A DNA stretch of 64,000 bases from NCBI RefSeq assembly GCF_934668725.1, contig NZ_CAKUOF010000003.1:186001-250000 (forward strand). The letters run 5' to 3'. Numbering within the stretch: position 1 is the first letter of the stretch; the number at the start of each line of letters is the position of its first letter. This DNA is from an uncultured Dysgonomonas sp. (GTDB taxonomy: Bacteria > Bacteroidota > Bacteroidia > Bacteroidales > Dysgonomonadaceae). The notes below the pieces were generated by a model. That model was not told the DNA's origin, did not search any database, and saw only the letters and a program-made list of their open reading frames with translations. Shown here piece by piece: positions 27,427 through 37,513 of this stretch. Both the position numbers and the translations under genes were made by a program.

Positions 27427-28719
27427 TTAGAACGAAGCTTTTATTTTTCGATATAAAAAGGCCTGCATTACGCCACGCATACCCAAATAAAATATAAAAG
27501 CAAACCAAAGAGCATTATTTTGCCAATTGCTGTATAAAGAATAATAGATAAGGAAGAAGCAGGCTGCAGCCACAAACATAGAGTTTCGCATCTGTTTGGA
27601 CGCGGTAGCACCAATAAAAACGCCATCCCACAAGAAAGCAGAAAATCCTACAAGAGGAATTAATAACACCCATACTTGATACTCTTTACAAGCGGTAATC
27701 ACATCCACTTTATTAGTTAGCAATTGTAATATCTCATCTGTGAAAAAGCCATAAATACATGTAAAAAGGATGGCAAGTATGATGCCCCAAAGAAAAAGAT
27801 ATTTAATTAATTTACTTAAAACATCGTATCTCTTAGCACCAATAAATCTTCCCGTCAAAGCTTCTGCTGAATATGCAAATCCATCCATAATATATGAAAA
27901 TAAAGTGAACATTTGCATCAACAAAGCATTTGCTGCTAAAGTGGTATTGCCCATCTTTGCTGATGATGATGTAAAAAAAGTAGTAACGGCTATAAGCAAC
28001 ATTGTGCGCAAAAAAATATCAGAATTGACTCTAAAAAATGGTATGAAAGCATTAATATTATTCAATCTCCCAAAGTCAAGATTTAGCCTTACAACTTTAT
28101 ATTTAAAATACCAAATAGTAAAGGCAATCAGAAAACCCATAATTTGAGCAATAGTCGAAGCCAAAGCAACACCCTCAATATTCATATTTAGAACATAAAC
28201 GAAAATCAAACTCAAGCTAATATTAATAATATTGACAGCTATAGCAATATACATAGGGGTACGGGCATCCTGCATTCCGACAAACCACCCGGAGAAAGCA
28301 TACATACCCAATACTGCTGGTGCTGCCCACACATAAATATGAAAATAATGACCGGCATACAATCGCACATCACTACTTGCTTTAATTACCTTAAAAGCCA
28401 GATCAAATATTATATTCTGAAACATAACAATCAATAAGCCGGCAACAAAGGCAATTAGCAAAGATCGCAACAAAACGGTAGCTGTTTCTTGGTTATTGTC
28501 GGCACCATACGCCTGAGCTGTAAAGCCACTGGTTCCCATTCTTAAAAAGGAGAAACTCCAGTACATGAAATTAAAGATGATACTGACTGTTGCTATCGCT
28601 CCAATATATACTTCGAGGCTCAAATGCCCTACAATAGACATATCGACCATACTTAGAAGAGGTACTGTTATATTGGATATTATATTGGGTATGGCAAGCC
28701 GTAGTATATTTTTATTCAT
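27427..28719 (-). CDS. MATE-family efflux transporter
   Basis: Inner-membrane drug or metabolite exporter driven by an ion gradient. The 430-residue protein has about 12 hydrophobic spans and two MatE halves. The N-terminal half shows PNIISNITVPLLSMVDMSIVGHL (in two parts) and FLRMGTSGFTAQAYGADN, which put it nearest the DinF-like branch. No transcription regulator is adjacent. A TAAATTTG -7-like box at 28787-28794 on the minus strand may start the transcript. Substrate cannot be predicted. Confidence 0.93.
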   Translation of the reverse strand: MNKNILRLAIPNIISNITVPLLSMVDMSIVGHLSLEVYIGAIATVSIIFNFMYWSFSFLRMGTSGFTAQAYGADNNQETATVLLRSLLIAFVAGLLIVMFQNIIFDLAFKVIKASSDVRLYAGHYFHIYVWAAPAVLGMYAFSGWFVGMQDARTPMYIAIAVNIINISLSLIFVYVLNMNIEGVALASTIAQIMGFLIAFTIWYFKYKVVRLNLDFGRLNNINAFIPFFRVNSDIFLRTMLLIAVTTFFTSSSAKMGNTTLAANALLMQMFTLFSYIMDGFAYSAEALTGRFIGAKRYDVLSKLIKYLFLWGIILAILFTCIYGFFTDEILQLLTNKVDVITACKEYQVWVLLIPLVGFSAFLWDGVFIGATASKQMRNSMFVAAACFFLIYYSLYSNWQNNALWFAFIFYLGMRGVMQAFLYRKIKASF

Positions 28720-28911
28720 CTATCAAAATAGCAAGGTCGGTGATATAGTTTGTTTCTACAAAAAGAGAAGCAACTTTATATTTTTACAAATTTAGTATTT
28801 TATAATAATTTTCCTATTTGTTAAAAATTAAGATTCGTTGTAATAGCTTATATGTCAAGACCTGAATAATTCTCGAAAAATCTTAATATCTTTGTCTCCG
28901 GATAAAAGTTT

Positions 28912-28925
28912 AAAGTCTCAGACCT
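28912..28925 (-). repeat. Dispersed palindrome copy, slightly decayed
   Basis: On the minus strand it reads AATAAACAGGTCTGAGACTT, matching the oriented consensus AATAAAAAGGTCTGAGACCT at all but two or three positions. Confidence 0.55.
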
Positions 28926-29004
28926 GTTTATTGTCTACTTAAGTACAAGAACTATCAGTAGTTAAAACTTTAATATGACATTAAATACTCCTGTTACTTA
29001 ATAT

Positions 29005-29019
29005 AAGGTCTGTGACCTT
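29005..29019 (-). repeat. Dispersed palindrome copy, AAGGTC-N3-GACCTT
   Basis: A perfect six-base inverted repeat with a three-base loop. On the minus strand it is preceded by AATAATAATA, as in the better copies. Confidence 0.65.
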
Positions 29020-29083
29020 TTATTATTATTGAATAATCTTGTTATAATAAATTACCACTCTTAATTTTTATCTGATTTAATTT

Positions 29084-31045
29084 ATGAATACAATTAAATG
29101 TTTCGTCACACTACTTCTCGTTTTGTCTTGCTCTATTGCATACGGGCAATCTGATCCAATATTGATGAAGATCAATGGTAATAAGATCACTAAATCCGAT
29201 TTCGAGTATGCCTATAAAAAAGCCAATAATGAGGCATCAGAAGATCAATCAGTCAATCAATTTCTCGAATCGTTTATCAATTATAAATTAAAGGTAGAAG
29301 AGGCTAAATCGTTAGAGCTGAACAAGGATGAGATATTCCTCAAAGAATACTCCAGGTATCTAGAACAATCACAATCTCCATACATAACAGATAGTATTTC
29401 TCCGGAAATAGTCGCACGAAAAATATATGACAGATTAGGTCAAAATGTCCAAATGAGTCAGCTATTTGTTGCTTTCCCTACAGAAGATATCTTGCCTAAA
29501 GATACTCTCAAGGCATATAATAAAATAGTATCTATAAGAGAATCAGCAATAAAAGGAGATGACAAGGAATTTGAAGAATTAGTTATTAAGTTTTCGGACG
29601 ATAGCGTAAGCAGAAAATCTAGCATACCAGGATATCTAGGTTGGAAAACAGCTTTAATGCTCGATCCGGAAGTTGAGGAGGCAATGTATAGTACCGAATT
29701 GGATTCTATATCACAACCTATAAGAACAAACAGAGGATATTACCTCATAAAGGTATTTAACAGACGTCAGGATTTAGGTCAAATAAATTTATCCCACATC
29801 TTCTTTCCTTACCCATACGAAAATTCCAATACCGCTCAAAAAGACAGTGTTCGCAGTCAAGCTCAAAAAGTATATGAAGAGCTGATGTCAGGAGCAAATT
29901 TCGCTCAGGCTGCAACACAATACTCTCTAGATCAACCAACCGCATCAAGAGGAGGTGCCTTAGGATGGTTTGGGGTAAGCAACCCTTTACCGCCGGTATT
30001 TGAAGAGCCTCTTTTCAGCCTAAAGGAAGGAAATATATCGCAGCCTTTAGAAATGGATTACGGTTTCCATATCTTTAAAATAGTCAATAAAAGATACCAG
30101 TTACCATGGGAAAATTTAAAAGAACAAATAATCAAAGCTATTTCTCAAGATAACAGAAATGAGCAAATTAAAGAACTGAAGAGAGAAAAGCTAAAAAAAG
30201 AGTTCCCTTATAGCTTAAACGACTCTGCATATAATCAATTAGAAACTATCGCCGGAACTTATCACATAGCAGATTCGATTTTTTTCGAGAAGATAGCACC
30301 CTTGAATGATCTCTTACTTTTATCTACTGGGAACAAGGAATATAAAGTTATCGATTTTGTGCATTTTTTAGCAGAAAATCCTAATACTAACTTTGCTTTA
30401 TCTACAGATATTCTTTCCCATAAAGTAAATGACTTTATCCTCCAGAAACTACAAGAGGAGCAGAAAGCAAGTTTAGATGAAAAGTATCCGGAGTTTCATC
30501 ACTTGACAACGGAGTATTATGACGGGATTCTATTATTCGATGTAATGAATCAAGAGATATGGACTAAAGCCCAAAATGACACAAAAGCTCTACAGCAACT
30601 GTTTACTGATAACCCATCGAAATACCAATGGGAAACCCCCAGGTATAAAGGATATGTTATACATGCTAAAGATAAGAGTACCCTTAAAAAGGTAAAAGAG
30701 TTAATTAAAAGGTACCCGAATCAAGATACTTTAGGACAAATTTTAATACAAGAATTAAACTCCGATTCGATAAAAAACATTTACATAGAAAAAGGTCTTT
30801 GGGGCAAAGGTGAGAATGGATTTATTGACAGAACGATATTCAAAACCAAAAATAACAGAGAAATCATAGGATATCCTGAATTTGTAATCTCAGGAAAGTT
30901 AATTAATAGTCCTGAAACTTTCGAAGATGTAAGAGGACTGCTAATTTCAGAATATCAAACTATCTTAGAAAAGGAATGGATAGAGTCCCTTCGCAAAAAG
31001 TACAAGGTAGAAATAAACGACGACGTTCTCAAAAGCATAGAATAA
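29084..31045 (+). CDS. Periplasmic PpiC-type peptidyl-prolyl isomerase / chaperone, two PPIase domains
   Basis: Predicted periplasmic folding factor of 653 residues with a signal peptide ending SIAYGQ (about residue 22). An N-terminal SurA-like helical part (KSDFEYAYKKANNEA) is followed by two PpiC-type segments: about 125-225 (IPGYLGWKTALMLDPEVEEAMY, TNRGYYLIKVFNRR) and 230-330 (INLSHIFFPYPYE, SRGGALGWFGVSNPLPPVFE, YGFHIFKIVNKR). A long C-terminal region of about 300 residues has no clear family match by eye. It is first in a run of three related genes before the OstA-like gene, which points to outer-membrane protein or LPS-transport assembly. Confidence 0.88.
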   Translation: MNTIKCFVTLLLVLSCSIAYGQSDPILMKINGNKITKSDFEYAYKKANNEASEDQSVNQFLESFINYKLKVEEAKSLELNKDEIFLKEYSRYLEQSQSPYITDSISPEIVARKIYDRLGQNVQMSQLFVAFPTEDILPKDTLKAYNKIVSIRESAIKGDDKEFEELVIKFSDDSVSRKSSIPGYLGWKTALMLDPEVEEAMYSTELDSISQPIRTNRGYYLIKVFNRRQDLGQINLSHIFFPYPYENSNTAQKDSVRSQAQKVYEELMSGANFAQAATQYSLDQPTASRGGALGWFGVSNPLPPVFEEPLFSLKEGNISQPLEMDYGFHIFKIVNKRYQLPWENLKEQIIKAISQDNRNEQIKELKREKLKKEFPYSLNDSAYNQLETIAGTYHIADSIFFEKIAPLNDLLLLSTGNKEYKVIDFVHFLAENPNTNFALSTDILSHKVNDFILQKLQEEQKASLDEKYPEFHHLTTEYYDGILLFDVMNQEIWTKAQNDTKALQQLFTDNPSKYQWETPRYKGYVIHAKDKSTLKKVKELIKRYPNQDTLGQILIQELNSDSIKNIYIEKGLWGKGENGFIDRTIFKTKNNREIIGYPEFVISGKLINSPETFEDVRGLLISEYQTILEKEWIESLRKKYKVEINDDVLKSIE

Positions 31046-31216
31046 AATAATAGTTTTTTATCGTTTCATTGTAAGTAAACTGGTAAAGTAAGCTTTAATA
31101 TACAATTTCAAAACATATAACGATCTATTATAGTTATACTTTAATGATCCATAAAACAGATCTTCGCTCTTTATTAATATAAAGTATTATATTTATACAT
31201 CTAAAAAAACAGCAAA

Positions 31217-32119
31217 ATGATCCAACAGAGAAAAAAGATATCACATTATGTACTTACGGCATCTATTACACTCTCCATATTTGCTGCCTGTTCCTCTAAA
31301 AAAGAAGCAAATCCGGATAAAGCCAATAACCCGATAGTATCCGTAAATCAAAAAACATTATACCAATCCGATATAGAAACTGCAATTCCCCAAGGACTAA
31401 ATTCGGCTGACAGCACGGCAGCTGCAGAGGCATATATTAAAATGTGGATTAATGACGAATTGATTTACGAAAAGGCAAAGCAGAATATAACCGATCAAGA
31501 TAAGATAAACGAATTGGTAGAAAACTATCGCCAGTCACTTACTGTGTTTACTTATCTGGAGCAACTTCTAAAAGAAGAATTATCAAAAAAAATCTCAGAT
31601 AAAGACCTCAAAGAATATTACGATCAACATCCTGAAAGTTTTAAACTAGAATCAAACCTTATCAAAGGTCTATTCTTAAAAATACCACGCTCGTCTAACG
31701 AAGTCAACAATTTTAGGCAATGGTATCAGTCAACATCCGAAGCATCCAAAGAAAAAATCGAAAAAGCTTCTTTCCAAAATGCCGTTATCTACGATTATTT
31801 CTATGACCGCTGGGTCAATTTCGATGATATCGTAACAAACATACCTACTCCGATTAATAATGTTGACCAATTTGTGAAATCCAATAAAAATTTCGAGACA
31901 CAAGATTCGTTATATGTTTATCTCTTGCATATCGAAGAATACGCACCATCGGGGACTACAGCTCCTTATGAATATGCAAAACCTCAAATAACGGATATTT
32001 TAATCAATAAGCATCGTGAATCTTTCCTAAAACAGATCGAAGCCGATTTGTATAAGAAAGCAACAGACAATAATGAGATAAAATATTACGAAAAAAAGGA
32101 CGAAAAACCGAAGAAATAA
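31217..32119 (+). CDS. SurA/PpiC-related lipoprotein
   Basis: A 300-residue lipoprotein (lipobox FAAC, Cys25) placed between two PpiC isomerase genes. Its N-terminal half resembles the SurA chaperone core: VNQKTLYQSDIETAIP, AYIKMWINDELIYEKAKQ and LKEYYDQHPESFKL. I do not see the G-G-x-L-G and Y-G-F-H-I motifs of an active PPIase domain, so it is likely a chaperone-only member. Being membrane-anchored, it could keep the isomerases' clients near the membrane. The charged tail (YEKKDEKPKK) is short. Confidence 0.75.
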   Translation: MIQQRKKISHYVLTASITLSIFAACSSKKEANPDKANNPIVSVNQKTLYQSDIETAIPQGLNSADSTAAAEAYIKMWINDELIYEKAKQNITDQDKINELVENYRQSLTVFTYLEQLLKEELSKKISDKDLKEYYDQHPESFKLESNLIKGLFLKIPRSSNEVNNFRQWYQSTSEASKEKIEKASFQNAVIYDYFYDRWVNFDDIVTNIPTPINNVDQFVKSNKNFETQDSLYVYLLHIEEYAPSGTTAPYEYAKPQITDILINKHRESFLKQIEADLYKKATDNNEIKYYEKKDEKPKK

Positions 32120-32215
32120 TAAGCAGGTAAAGGCTTATAACTTCTTTTAATATATTCGAAATATAACTTCAACCTATTATTGCTATATTTACGCCTCTTT
32201 TAATAATATACAAGG

Positions 32216-33586
32216 ATGACCGTTTTAAAGAAAGCAGTACTTTTTTTTAGCTTATTAAGCTTTATTTCATTTAATTTGAAGGCGCAAGACAATGTTATTG
32301 ATCAAGTGGTTTGGGTAATCGGAGATGAAGCTCTTCTTAAATCTGACGTAGAGGGAGTAAAATTACAGATGCAACTTGAGAAAGAGCATTTTGATGGTGA
32401 TCCATATTGTATAATCCCCGAACAATTAGCCGTTCAGAAATTATTTCTACATCAAGCAAAGGTAGACAGTATTGAAGTTGGGAACAACGTAATATCAAGA
32501 ACTGTAGACAGACGTATAAATAATGCTATAGCTTCTTTGGGATCGCAAGAAAAACTCGAAGAATATCTTGGAAAATCAATCAATCAGCTTCGTGAAGAAT
32601 GGAGGGAACAAGTTCGTGATAACGAAATTGTAAGTGAGGTTCAAAGAAAAATTGTAGGCAATATAAAATTGACCCCTTCCGAAATCAGAAATTATTACAC
32701 ACAATTGTCACAAGACAGTTTGCCTTTCATAAACACAACGGTAGAAGTAGAGATCATCACGATGAATCCGACTATACCTATTACAGAAATAGATGCAGTT
32801 AAAAATCGCTTAAGAGATTTTACGGATCGCATCAATAAAAAGGAATCTAGCTTCTCAACATTAGCTTTACTTTATTCGGAAGATGTAGAATCTGCAAAAC
32901 GAGGAGGAGAACTAGGATTTATGCCTCGAACTCAATTAGTTCCAGAATATGCCAATGCGGCATTTATGCTGAATGATCCAAACAAAGTCTCTAATATCGT
33001 AGAATCCGAATATGGCTTCCACATCATACAGCTTATCGAAAAAAGAGGTGACCGTATAAATACTAGACATATCTTACTTAAGCCTAAAGTTCCGGCTGAA
33101 GAATTAAAGAAAACTACTGTCCGTATGGATTCTTTACTGCTTGATCTTAAAGCTAACAAATTCTCTTTCGAAGATGCTGCAACCCATATTTCGGCAGATA
33201 AAGATTCCCGTAATAACAAAGGGCTTATGCTAAACAAGAGTGAATATAGTAATTACTCAGGTACAGCTCATTTCGAAATGAAAGATTTACCTCAGGAAGT
33301 AGCCAAAGTTGTAGACAAAATGTCTGTAGGAGATATTTCGCAACCCTTCACAATGCTTAATAACAATGGAAAAGAAGTAGTTGCGATAGTAAGATTAAAA
33401 GAAAGAATTGATGCTCATAAAGCCAACTTATCGGATGACTATCAAGTAATGAAGTCTATTGTTGAAGGAAAGAAAAGAGAAGATGTTCTAAAGAAATGGG
33501 TACAAGAAAAAATAAAAACTACCTATGTCAGAATTAATGACGATTGGAAGAATTGCGATTTTCAACATGATGGCTGGATTAAATAA
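32216..33586 (+). CDS. SurA-like periplasmic chaperone and peptidyl-prolyl isomerase
   Basis: A 456-residue protein with a signal peptide (cleavage near FNLKAQ, about residue 23). The SurA N-domain has NVIDQVVWVIGDEALLKSDVE and LAVQKLFLHQAKVDSI. Two PPIase domains follow: one with AKRGGELGFMPRTQLVPEYANAAF and YGFHIIQLIEKRG (about 170-280), a second starting INTRHILLKPKV. In Bacteria this family chaperones unfolded outer-membrane proteins across the periplasm. It lies last in the three-gene PpiC run and about 150 bases before the OstA-like gene. Confidence 0.92.
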   Translation: MTVLKKAVLFFSLLSFISFNLKAQDNVIDQVVWVIGDEALLKSDVEGVKLQMQLEKEHFDGDPYCIIPEQLAVQKLFLHQAKVDSIEVGNNVISRTVDRRINNAIASLGSQEKLEEYLGKSINQLREEWREQVRDNEIVSEVQRKIVGNIKLTPSEIRNYYTQLSQDSLPFINTTVEVEIITMNPTIPITEIDAVKNRLRDFTDRINKKESSFSTLALLYSEDVESAKRGGELGFMPRTQLVPEYANAAFMLNDPNKVSNIVESEYGFHIIQLIEKRGDRINTRHILLKPKVPAEELKKTTVRMDSLLLDLKANKFSFEDAATHISADKDSRNNKGLMLNKSEYSNYSGTAHFEMKDLPQEVAKVVDKMSVGDISQPFTMLNNNGKEVVAIVRLKERIDAHKANLSDDYQVMKSIVEGKKREDVLKKWVQEKIKTTYVRINDDWKNCDFQHDGWIK

Positions 33587-33736
33587 AACCACACTTTTTT
33601 ATATAGAACTATAATCGATTAAAAAAGTATAACATCAATATCTCCCATTACCAAAACTAGAGTAAAAAAGATTAGAGATCTTAATTTACATCTTTGCTAC
33701 AAAAAGAATAACCTTCTTATAGCAATCACCTGAAAG

Positions 33737-35392
33737 ATGAATAACGATACAAAGAATTCCCCAAGAAACAGGCGCAAAATGCACATAGCAGCAATTTTGT
33801 GCCTGCTTATTATATATGTTTCGGCGCAGGCTTGGGTACAACAAAAAAATCCCCAACATCCTATTGGACCGCAAACGGCAGCATCGGCAGGTAATAAGAA
33901 AATTATCCAACTAATAAAAGCCGTAACTCTAGATAAACGTATTGGTTTTGATCCTCAAATATTGATCGACAGCGTAGTTCTATTCCATGACGGTGCATTT
34001 ATGTATTGCGACAGTGCCTATCTGGACGAAGCAACCAATCAGTTTGAAGCATTCGGGACTGTTAGGGTTGAACAAGGAGATACACTCTTCCTTTATGGAA
34101 GTTATCTCCAATATGATGGAAATACTCAACTCCTAAAAGTAAGAAACAACGTACGCTTAGTTAATCGTGACGTAACTTTGTTTACTGATAGCTTAGATTA
34201 CGACAGGCTTAATAACATAGGATATTATTTTGATGGAGGGATGCTTGTAGACTCCCTTAATGAACTGACTTCGTATTGGGGACAATACGAGCCATCAAAA
34301 CAACTTGCCTTATTTAGAGACAGTGTAAGGCTTACCAACTCTAAATTTGTAATGTTTACTGATACCCTATTATACAATACGAATAGCAAAATTGCGACTA
34401 TTTTAGGCCCTACCCGAATAGAATCTGACAGTGCAATTATATATTCAACAAAAGGCTGGTATAATACCAATACAGAAGAGTCTCTGTTATTAGACCAATC
34501 GAGAATTGTCAATAAAGAAGGATACAGAACGCTTATAGGTGATTCGATCTCATATCATAAGAAAGAAGGATATGGTGAGATATTCGGAAATATGTTCCTA
34601 CAAGATACAATCAAGAAGATCATCCTGACAGGTAATTATGGCTTTTATAACGAAATTACAAACTATGCCATGGCTACCGACTCGGCTCGTGCCATCGAAT
34701 ACTCTCAGCCTGACAGCCTATTTCTTCATGCCGATACCTTAAAGCTTATTACAGATTCGGTATACAGAGAAATTAAGGGCTATTACAATGTTCGTTTCTA
34801 CCGTACCGACTTGCAGGGAGTATGCGATTCTCTGGTATTTAAAACCAAGGATTCTATTCTATATATGTACAAGAATCCGGTTCTATGGAATGAAACAAAT
34901 CAGATATCAGGAGATTCTATTAGTATCTTTTTTAATGACAGTACAATTGACAGAGCTCATATAAGACCTAATGCCTTTTCGATAGAACAGAAAGATTCGA
35001 CACATTTCAATCAACTCAAAGGACGGAGCCTCAAAGCCTTTTTCGAGAATAAACAAATTAAGCATATTTTGGTTGAGGGCAACGCTGAATCGATATTCTA
35101 CCCCGAAGAGAAAGACAAATCTATGATGGGAATGAATCAGACCGAAAGTGGTTACCTGTCTATTGATTTCAAAGATAAGAAAATACAAAAACTAAAGCTC
35201 TGGCCTCAATCCTCCGGAAAAATGATACCTCTCTCCGATTTGAAGCCCGATCAGGGCAAACTTAGGGATTTTGAATGGCTGGATTATATACGCCCTCTTG
35301 ACAGGGATGATGTATTCAGAAAGGTCAAAAGAAAAGGAGGAAACAGCCCCGGTAAACGACGATCCAACAAACCTGTCGAAACCGCCGAGTAA
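33737..35392 (+). CDS. OstA/LptA-like exported protein
   Basis: A 551-residue exported protein with a membrane-spanning signal (about 15-33, AAILCLLIIYVSAQA). Repeated beta strands of the OstA/LptA jelly-roll type follow, for example FEAFGTVRVEQGDTLFLYGSYLQY and YDGNTQLLKVRNNVRLVNRDVTLFTDSLDY in pieces. LptA/LptD N-domains carry lipopolysaccharide across the periplasm. Bacteroidetes members of this length are usually annotated OstA-like and their exact role is less certain. The tail is basic and Gly/Pro-rich (VKRKGGNSPGKRR). It follows the SurA-like gene and precedes mutL. Confidence 0.85.
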   Translation: MNNDTKNSPRNRRKMHIAAILCLLIIYVSAQAWVQQKNPQHPIGPQTAASAGNKKIIQLIKAVTLDKRIGFDPQILIDSVVLFHDGAFMYCDSAYLDEATNQFEAFGTVRVEQGDTLFLYGSYLQYDGNTQLLKVRNNVRLVNRDVTLFTDSLDYDRLNNIGYYFDGGMLVDSLNELTSYWGQYEPSKQLALFRDSVRLTNSKFVMFTDTLLYNTNSKIATILGPTRIESDSAIIYSTKGWYNTNTEESLLLDQSRIVNKEGYRTLIGDSISYHKKEGYGEIFGNMFLQDTIKKIILTGNYGFYNEITNYAMATDSARAIEYSQPDSLFLHADTLKLITDSVYREIKGYYNVRFYRTDLQGVCDSLVFKTKDSILYMYKNPVLWNETNQISGDSISIFFNDSTIDRAHIRPNAFSIEQKDSTHFNQLKGRSLKAFFENKQIKHILVEGNAESIFYPEEKDKSMMGMNQTESGYLSIDFKDKKIQKLKLWPQSSGKMIPLSDLKPDQGKLRDFEWLDYIRPLDRDDVFRKVKRKGGNSPGKRRSNKPVETAE

Positions 35393-35509
35393 GTTCTGAC
35401 ACCGGCTGGACAAATCCTTTTAGAAAAAGGATGTTATCTACACAGGGTATAATTCATTATGGACTATGTGCTAAATAACGAAGCAAAGCTAAACTCAACG
35501 ACTAAAGCA

Positions 35510-37348
35510 ATGAATGATATTATACATTTACTTCCCGATTCGATAGCTAACCAAATAGCCGCGGGTGAGGTTGTACAACGCCCGGCGTCTATAGTCAAAG
35601 AGCTTCTCGAAAATTCTATTGATGCAGGTGCGACCAACATTCAACTTATAATAAAAGATGCGGGACGCACACTCATACAAGTAATAGATAATGGAAAAGG
35701 TATGTCTGCTACTGATGCACGACTAGCCTTTGAGAGACATGCAACGTCAAAAATCCGTACAGCAGAAGACCTGTTTGCTTTGAGAACCATGGGATTCCGT
35801 GGCGAAGCTTTACCATCTATTGCAGCTGTAGCACATGTTGAGCTAAAAACAAAACGTAAAGAAGACCAAGTTGGGACTCATCTGATCATTGCAGGGTCTA
35901 CCGTCGAAAAACAAGAAGAAACAGCTTGTGCTGATGGCAGTAATTTTGCTATTAAAAATATCTTCTTTAATGTACCTGCACGTCGCAAATTTTTAAAATC
36001 GAACGAAACCGAACGTAAAAATATACTTACCGAACTTGAGAGGGTTGCAATGGTAAATTCGGATATTGAGTTTTCGTTTATCGAAAACGATATCGAAGTT
36101 ATCAAATATCCGGCGACAAATCTTAAGCAACGTATTATAAATGTAATCGGTAAAAGCTTCAATCAGCAACTGATTTCAATAGAAATAGAAACAACTATTG
36201 CCAAGATACATGGTTTTGTAGGTAAACCCGAATCTGCCCGAAAAACCCGTGCTCAACAATATTTCTTTGTTAACGGGAGATATATGAGGCATCCTTATTT
36301 TGCCAAGGCTATTACTTCGGCATATGCTCCACTGATTCCGGTTGGGGAAAATCCCAACTTCTTCATTTATATAGAAGTTAGCCCTGACACTATCGATGTC
36401 AATATACACCCGACTAAAACAGAAATTAAATTCGAAAATGAGCAACCTATCTGGCAAATACTTGCTGCTACAGTAAAAGAGGCATTGGGAAAATTTAATG
36501 AAGTCCCTACTATTGATTTTGATACATTAGATGCCATTGATATACCGATACATAATCCGAGTACCAATGCTACCCGTCCACGGATAAATGTAAACCCTAC
36601 ATATAACCCTTTTAAATCGTCATCAGTAGGACAAAGCTCAGTCAATAACAGTACCTATCAGCGCCCTAATTTTGATTGGGAAAGCTTGTATAAAGGATTC
36701 GAAACCGATACTACGATAGAAGGCTCTGAGGTTAAAGAAGCCATCGAAATACGATCAGCAGAGTCTGATCTGTTTGAAGAAAACTCAATCTCATTACACT
36801 ATCAATACAAAAATAAGTTTATCCTGACATCGGTAAAATCAGGACTGATGATGATCGATCAGCGTAGAGCCCACGTACGTATATTATTCGATCAATTCCT
36901 CCAAAATATAAAACTTAAAAAAGGTATTTCCCAACGAACCTTATTTCCTGAGATTGTTGAATTTTCATCATCAGAAGCAGCTATGGTTCCCTACTTATTA
37001 GATGACATCGAGGCTGTGGGCTTCGACCTTAGTAATCTGGGAAATAATTCATACGCTATTAATGGTGTACCTTCGGAAATAGACAAAATCAATTCGGTTG
37101 AACTTATCCACAATATGGTTTCTAAAAGTATCGAAACCGGTAGTGATGTAAAAGAAGAGATACAAGAAGCATTGGCATTATCATTAGCGTATGCTGCGGC
37201 AATTCCTTATGGACACCGCCTTACGAATGATGAAACAAGCGATATTGTAAATCGTTTATTAGCATCTCCGTCACATAAATATACACCTGATGGAAAGCTC
37301 ATAATTTCAATTTTAGACGATATTGAAATAGATAAAAGATTTAAATAA
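35510..37348 (+). CDS. mutL: DNA mismatch repair protein MutL
   Basis: Couples mismatch recognition by MutS to strand removal. I choose the ATG at 35510 (MNDIIHLLPDSIANQIAAGEV), since MutL proteins begin just before this helix; the frame can start 17 codons earlier at 35459. The GHKL ATPase motifs are clear: ELLENSIDAGA, DNGKGM, ERHATSKI and TMGFRGEALPSIA. The transducer domain has INVNP-type VNGRYMRHP and DVNIHPTKTE. In the C-terminal dimerisation domain the usual DQHA(x)2E metal-site motif reads DQRRAHVRILF (about residue 450). Length (612) is typical. Confidence 0.96.
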   Translation: MNDIIHLLPDSIANQIAAGEVVQRPASIVKELLENSIDAGATNIQLIIKDAGRTLIQVIDNGKGMSATDARLAFERHATSKIRTAEDLFALRTMGFRGEALPSIAAVAHVELKTKRKEDQVGTHLIIAGSTVEKQEETACADGSNFAIKNIFFNVPARRKFLKSNETERKNILTELERVAMVNSDIEFSFIENDIEVIKYPATNLKQRIINVIGKSFNQQLISIEIETTIAKIHGFVGKPESARKTRAQQYFFVNGRYMRHPYFAKAITSAYAPLIPVGENPNFFIYIEVSPDTIDVNIHPTKTEIKFENEQPIWQILAATVKEALGKFNEVPTIDFDTLDAIDIPIHNPSTNATRPRINVNPTYNPFKSSSVGQSSVNNSTYQRPNFDWESLYKGFETDTTIEGSEVKEAIEIRSAESDLFEENSISLHYQYKNKFILTSVKSGLMMIDQRRAHVRILFDQFLQNIKLKKGISQRTLFPEIVEFSSSEAAMVPYLLDDIEAVGFDLSNLGNNSYAINGVPSEIDKINSVELIHNMVSKSIETGSDVKEEIQEALALSLAYAAAIPYGHRLTNDETSDIVNRLLASPSHKYTPDGKLIISILDDIEIDKRFK

Positions 37349-37441
37349 TTTTTCGGCATAATATAAGTAAAATCAACTATTTAATGATATGCTTTAAAGA
37401 TATAGCAAGCTTTCACTGTTTTGCTTGCCAAAGCAATAAAT

Positions 37442-37454
37442 AGTTCTGAGAACT
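37442..37454. repeat. Variant palindrome copy, AGTTC-TGA-GAACT
   Basis: Same size and loop as the AGGTC-N3-GACCT elements, with matching changes in both arms, so pairing is kept. It sits between mutL and its terminator. Confidence 0.45.
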
Positions 37455-37497
37455 CAAAAGCATCTATCTTCAATTGAAGATAGATGCTTTTGTATTT
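37455..37497. terminator. Bidirectional terminator between mutL and the cysteine hydrolase
   Basis: A 38-base perfect palindrome (37455-37492) whose arms start CAAAAGCATCTATC and end GATAGATGCTTTTG. T runs within both arms suit termination of both convergent transcripts. Confidence 0.85.
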
Positions 37498-37513
37498 ATA
37501 AACCTGCATATCA

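Larger units (their letters stand above)
28720..29083. other. Intergenic region between MATE and the first PpiC gene, with two palindrome copies
   Basis: This 364-base gap between divergent genes contains two copies of the AGGTC-N3-GACCT element about 90 bases apart (28912-28925 and 29005-29019) and a TATCTTTG box at 28887-28894 on the plus strand. No open reading frame is convincing. Confidence 0.5.

Noticed and set aside
28912..29019. CRISPR-like array from two close palindromes
   Set aside because: Only two copies, imperfect, about 90 bases apart, and single copies occur all over the window; not an array.
35414..35432. Terminator after the OstA-like gene
   Set aside because: ATCCTTTT and AAAAGGAT form a hairpin but no T run follows; it may be weak or unrelated.
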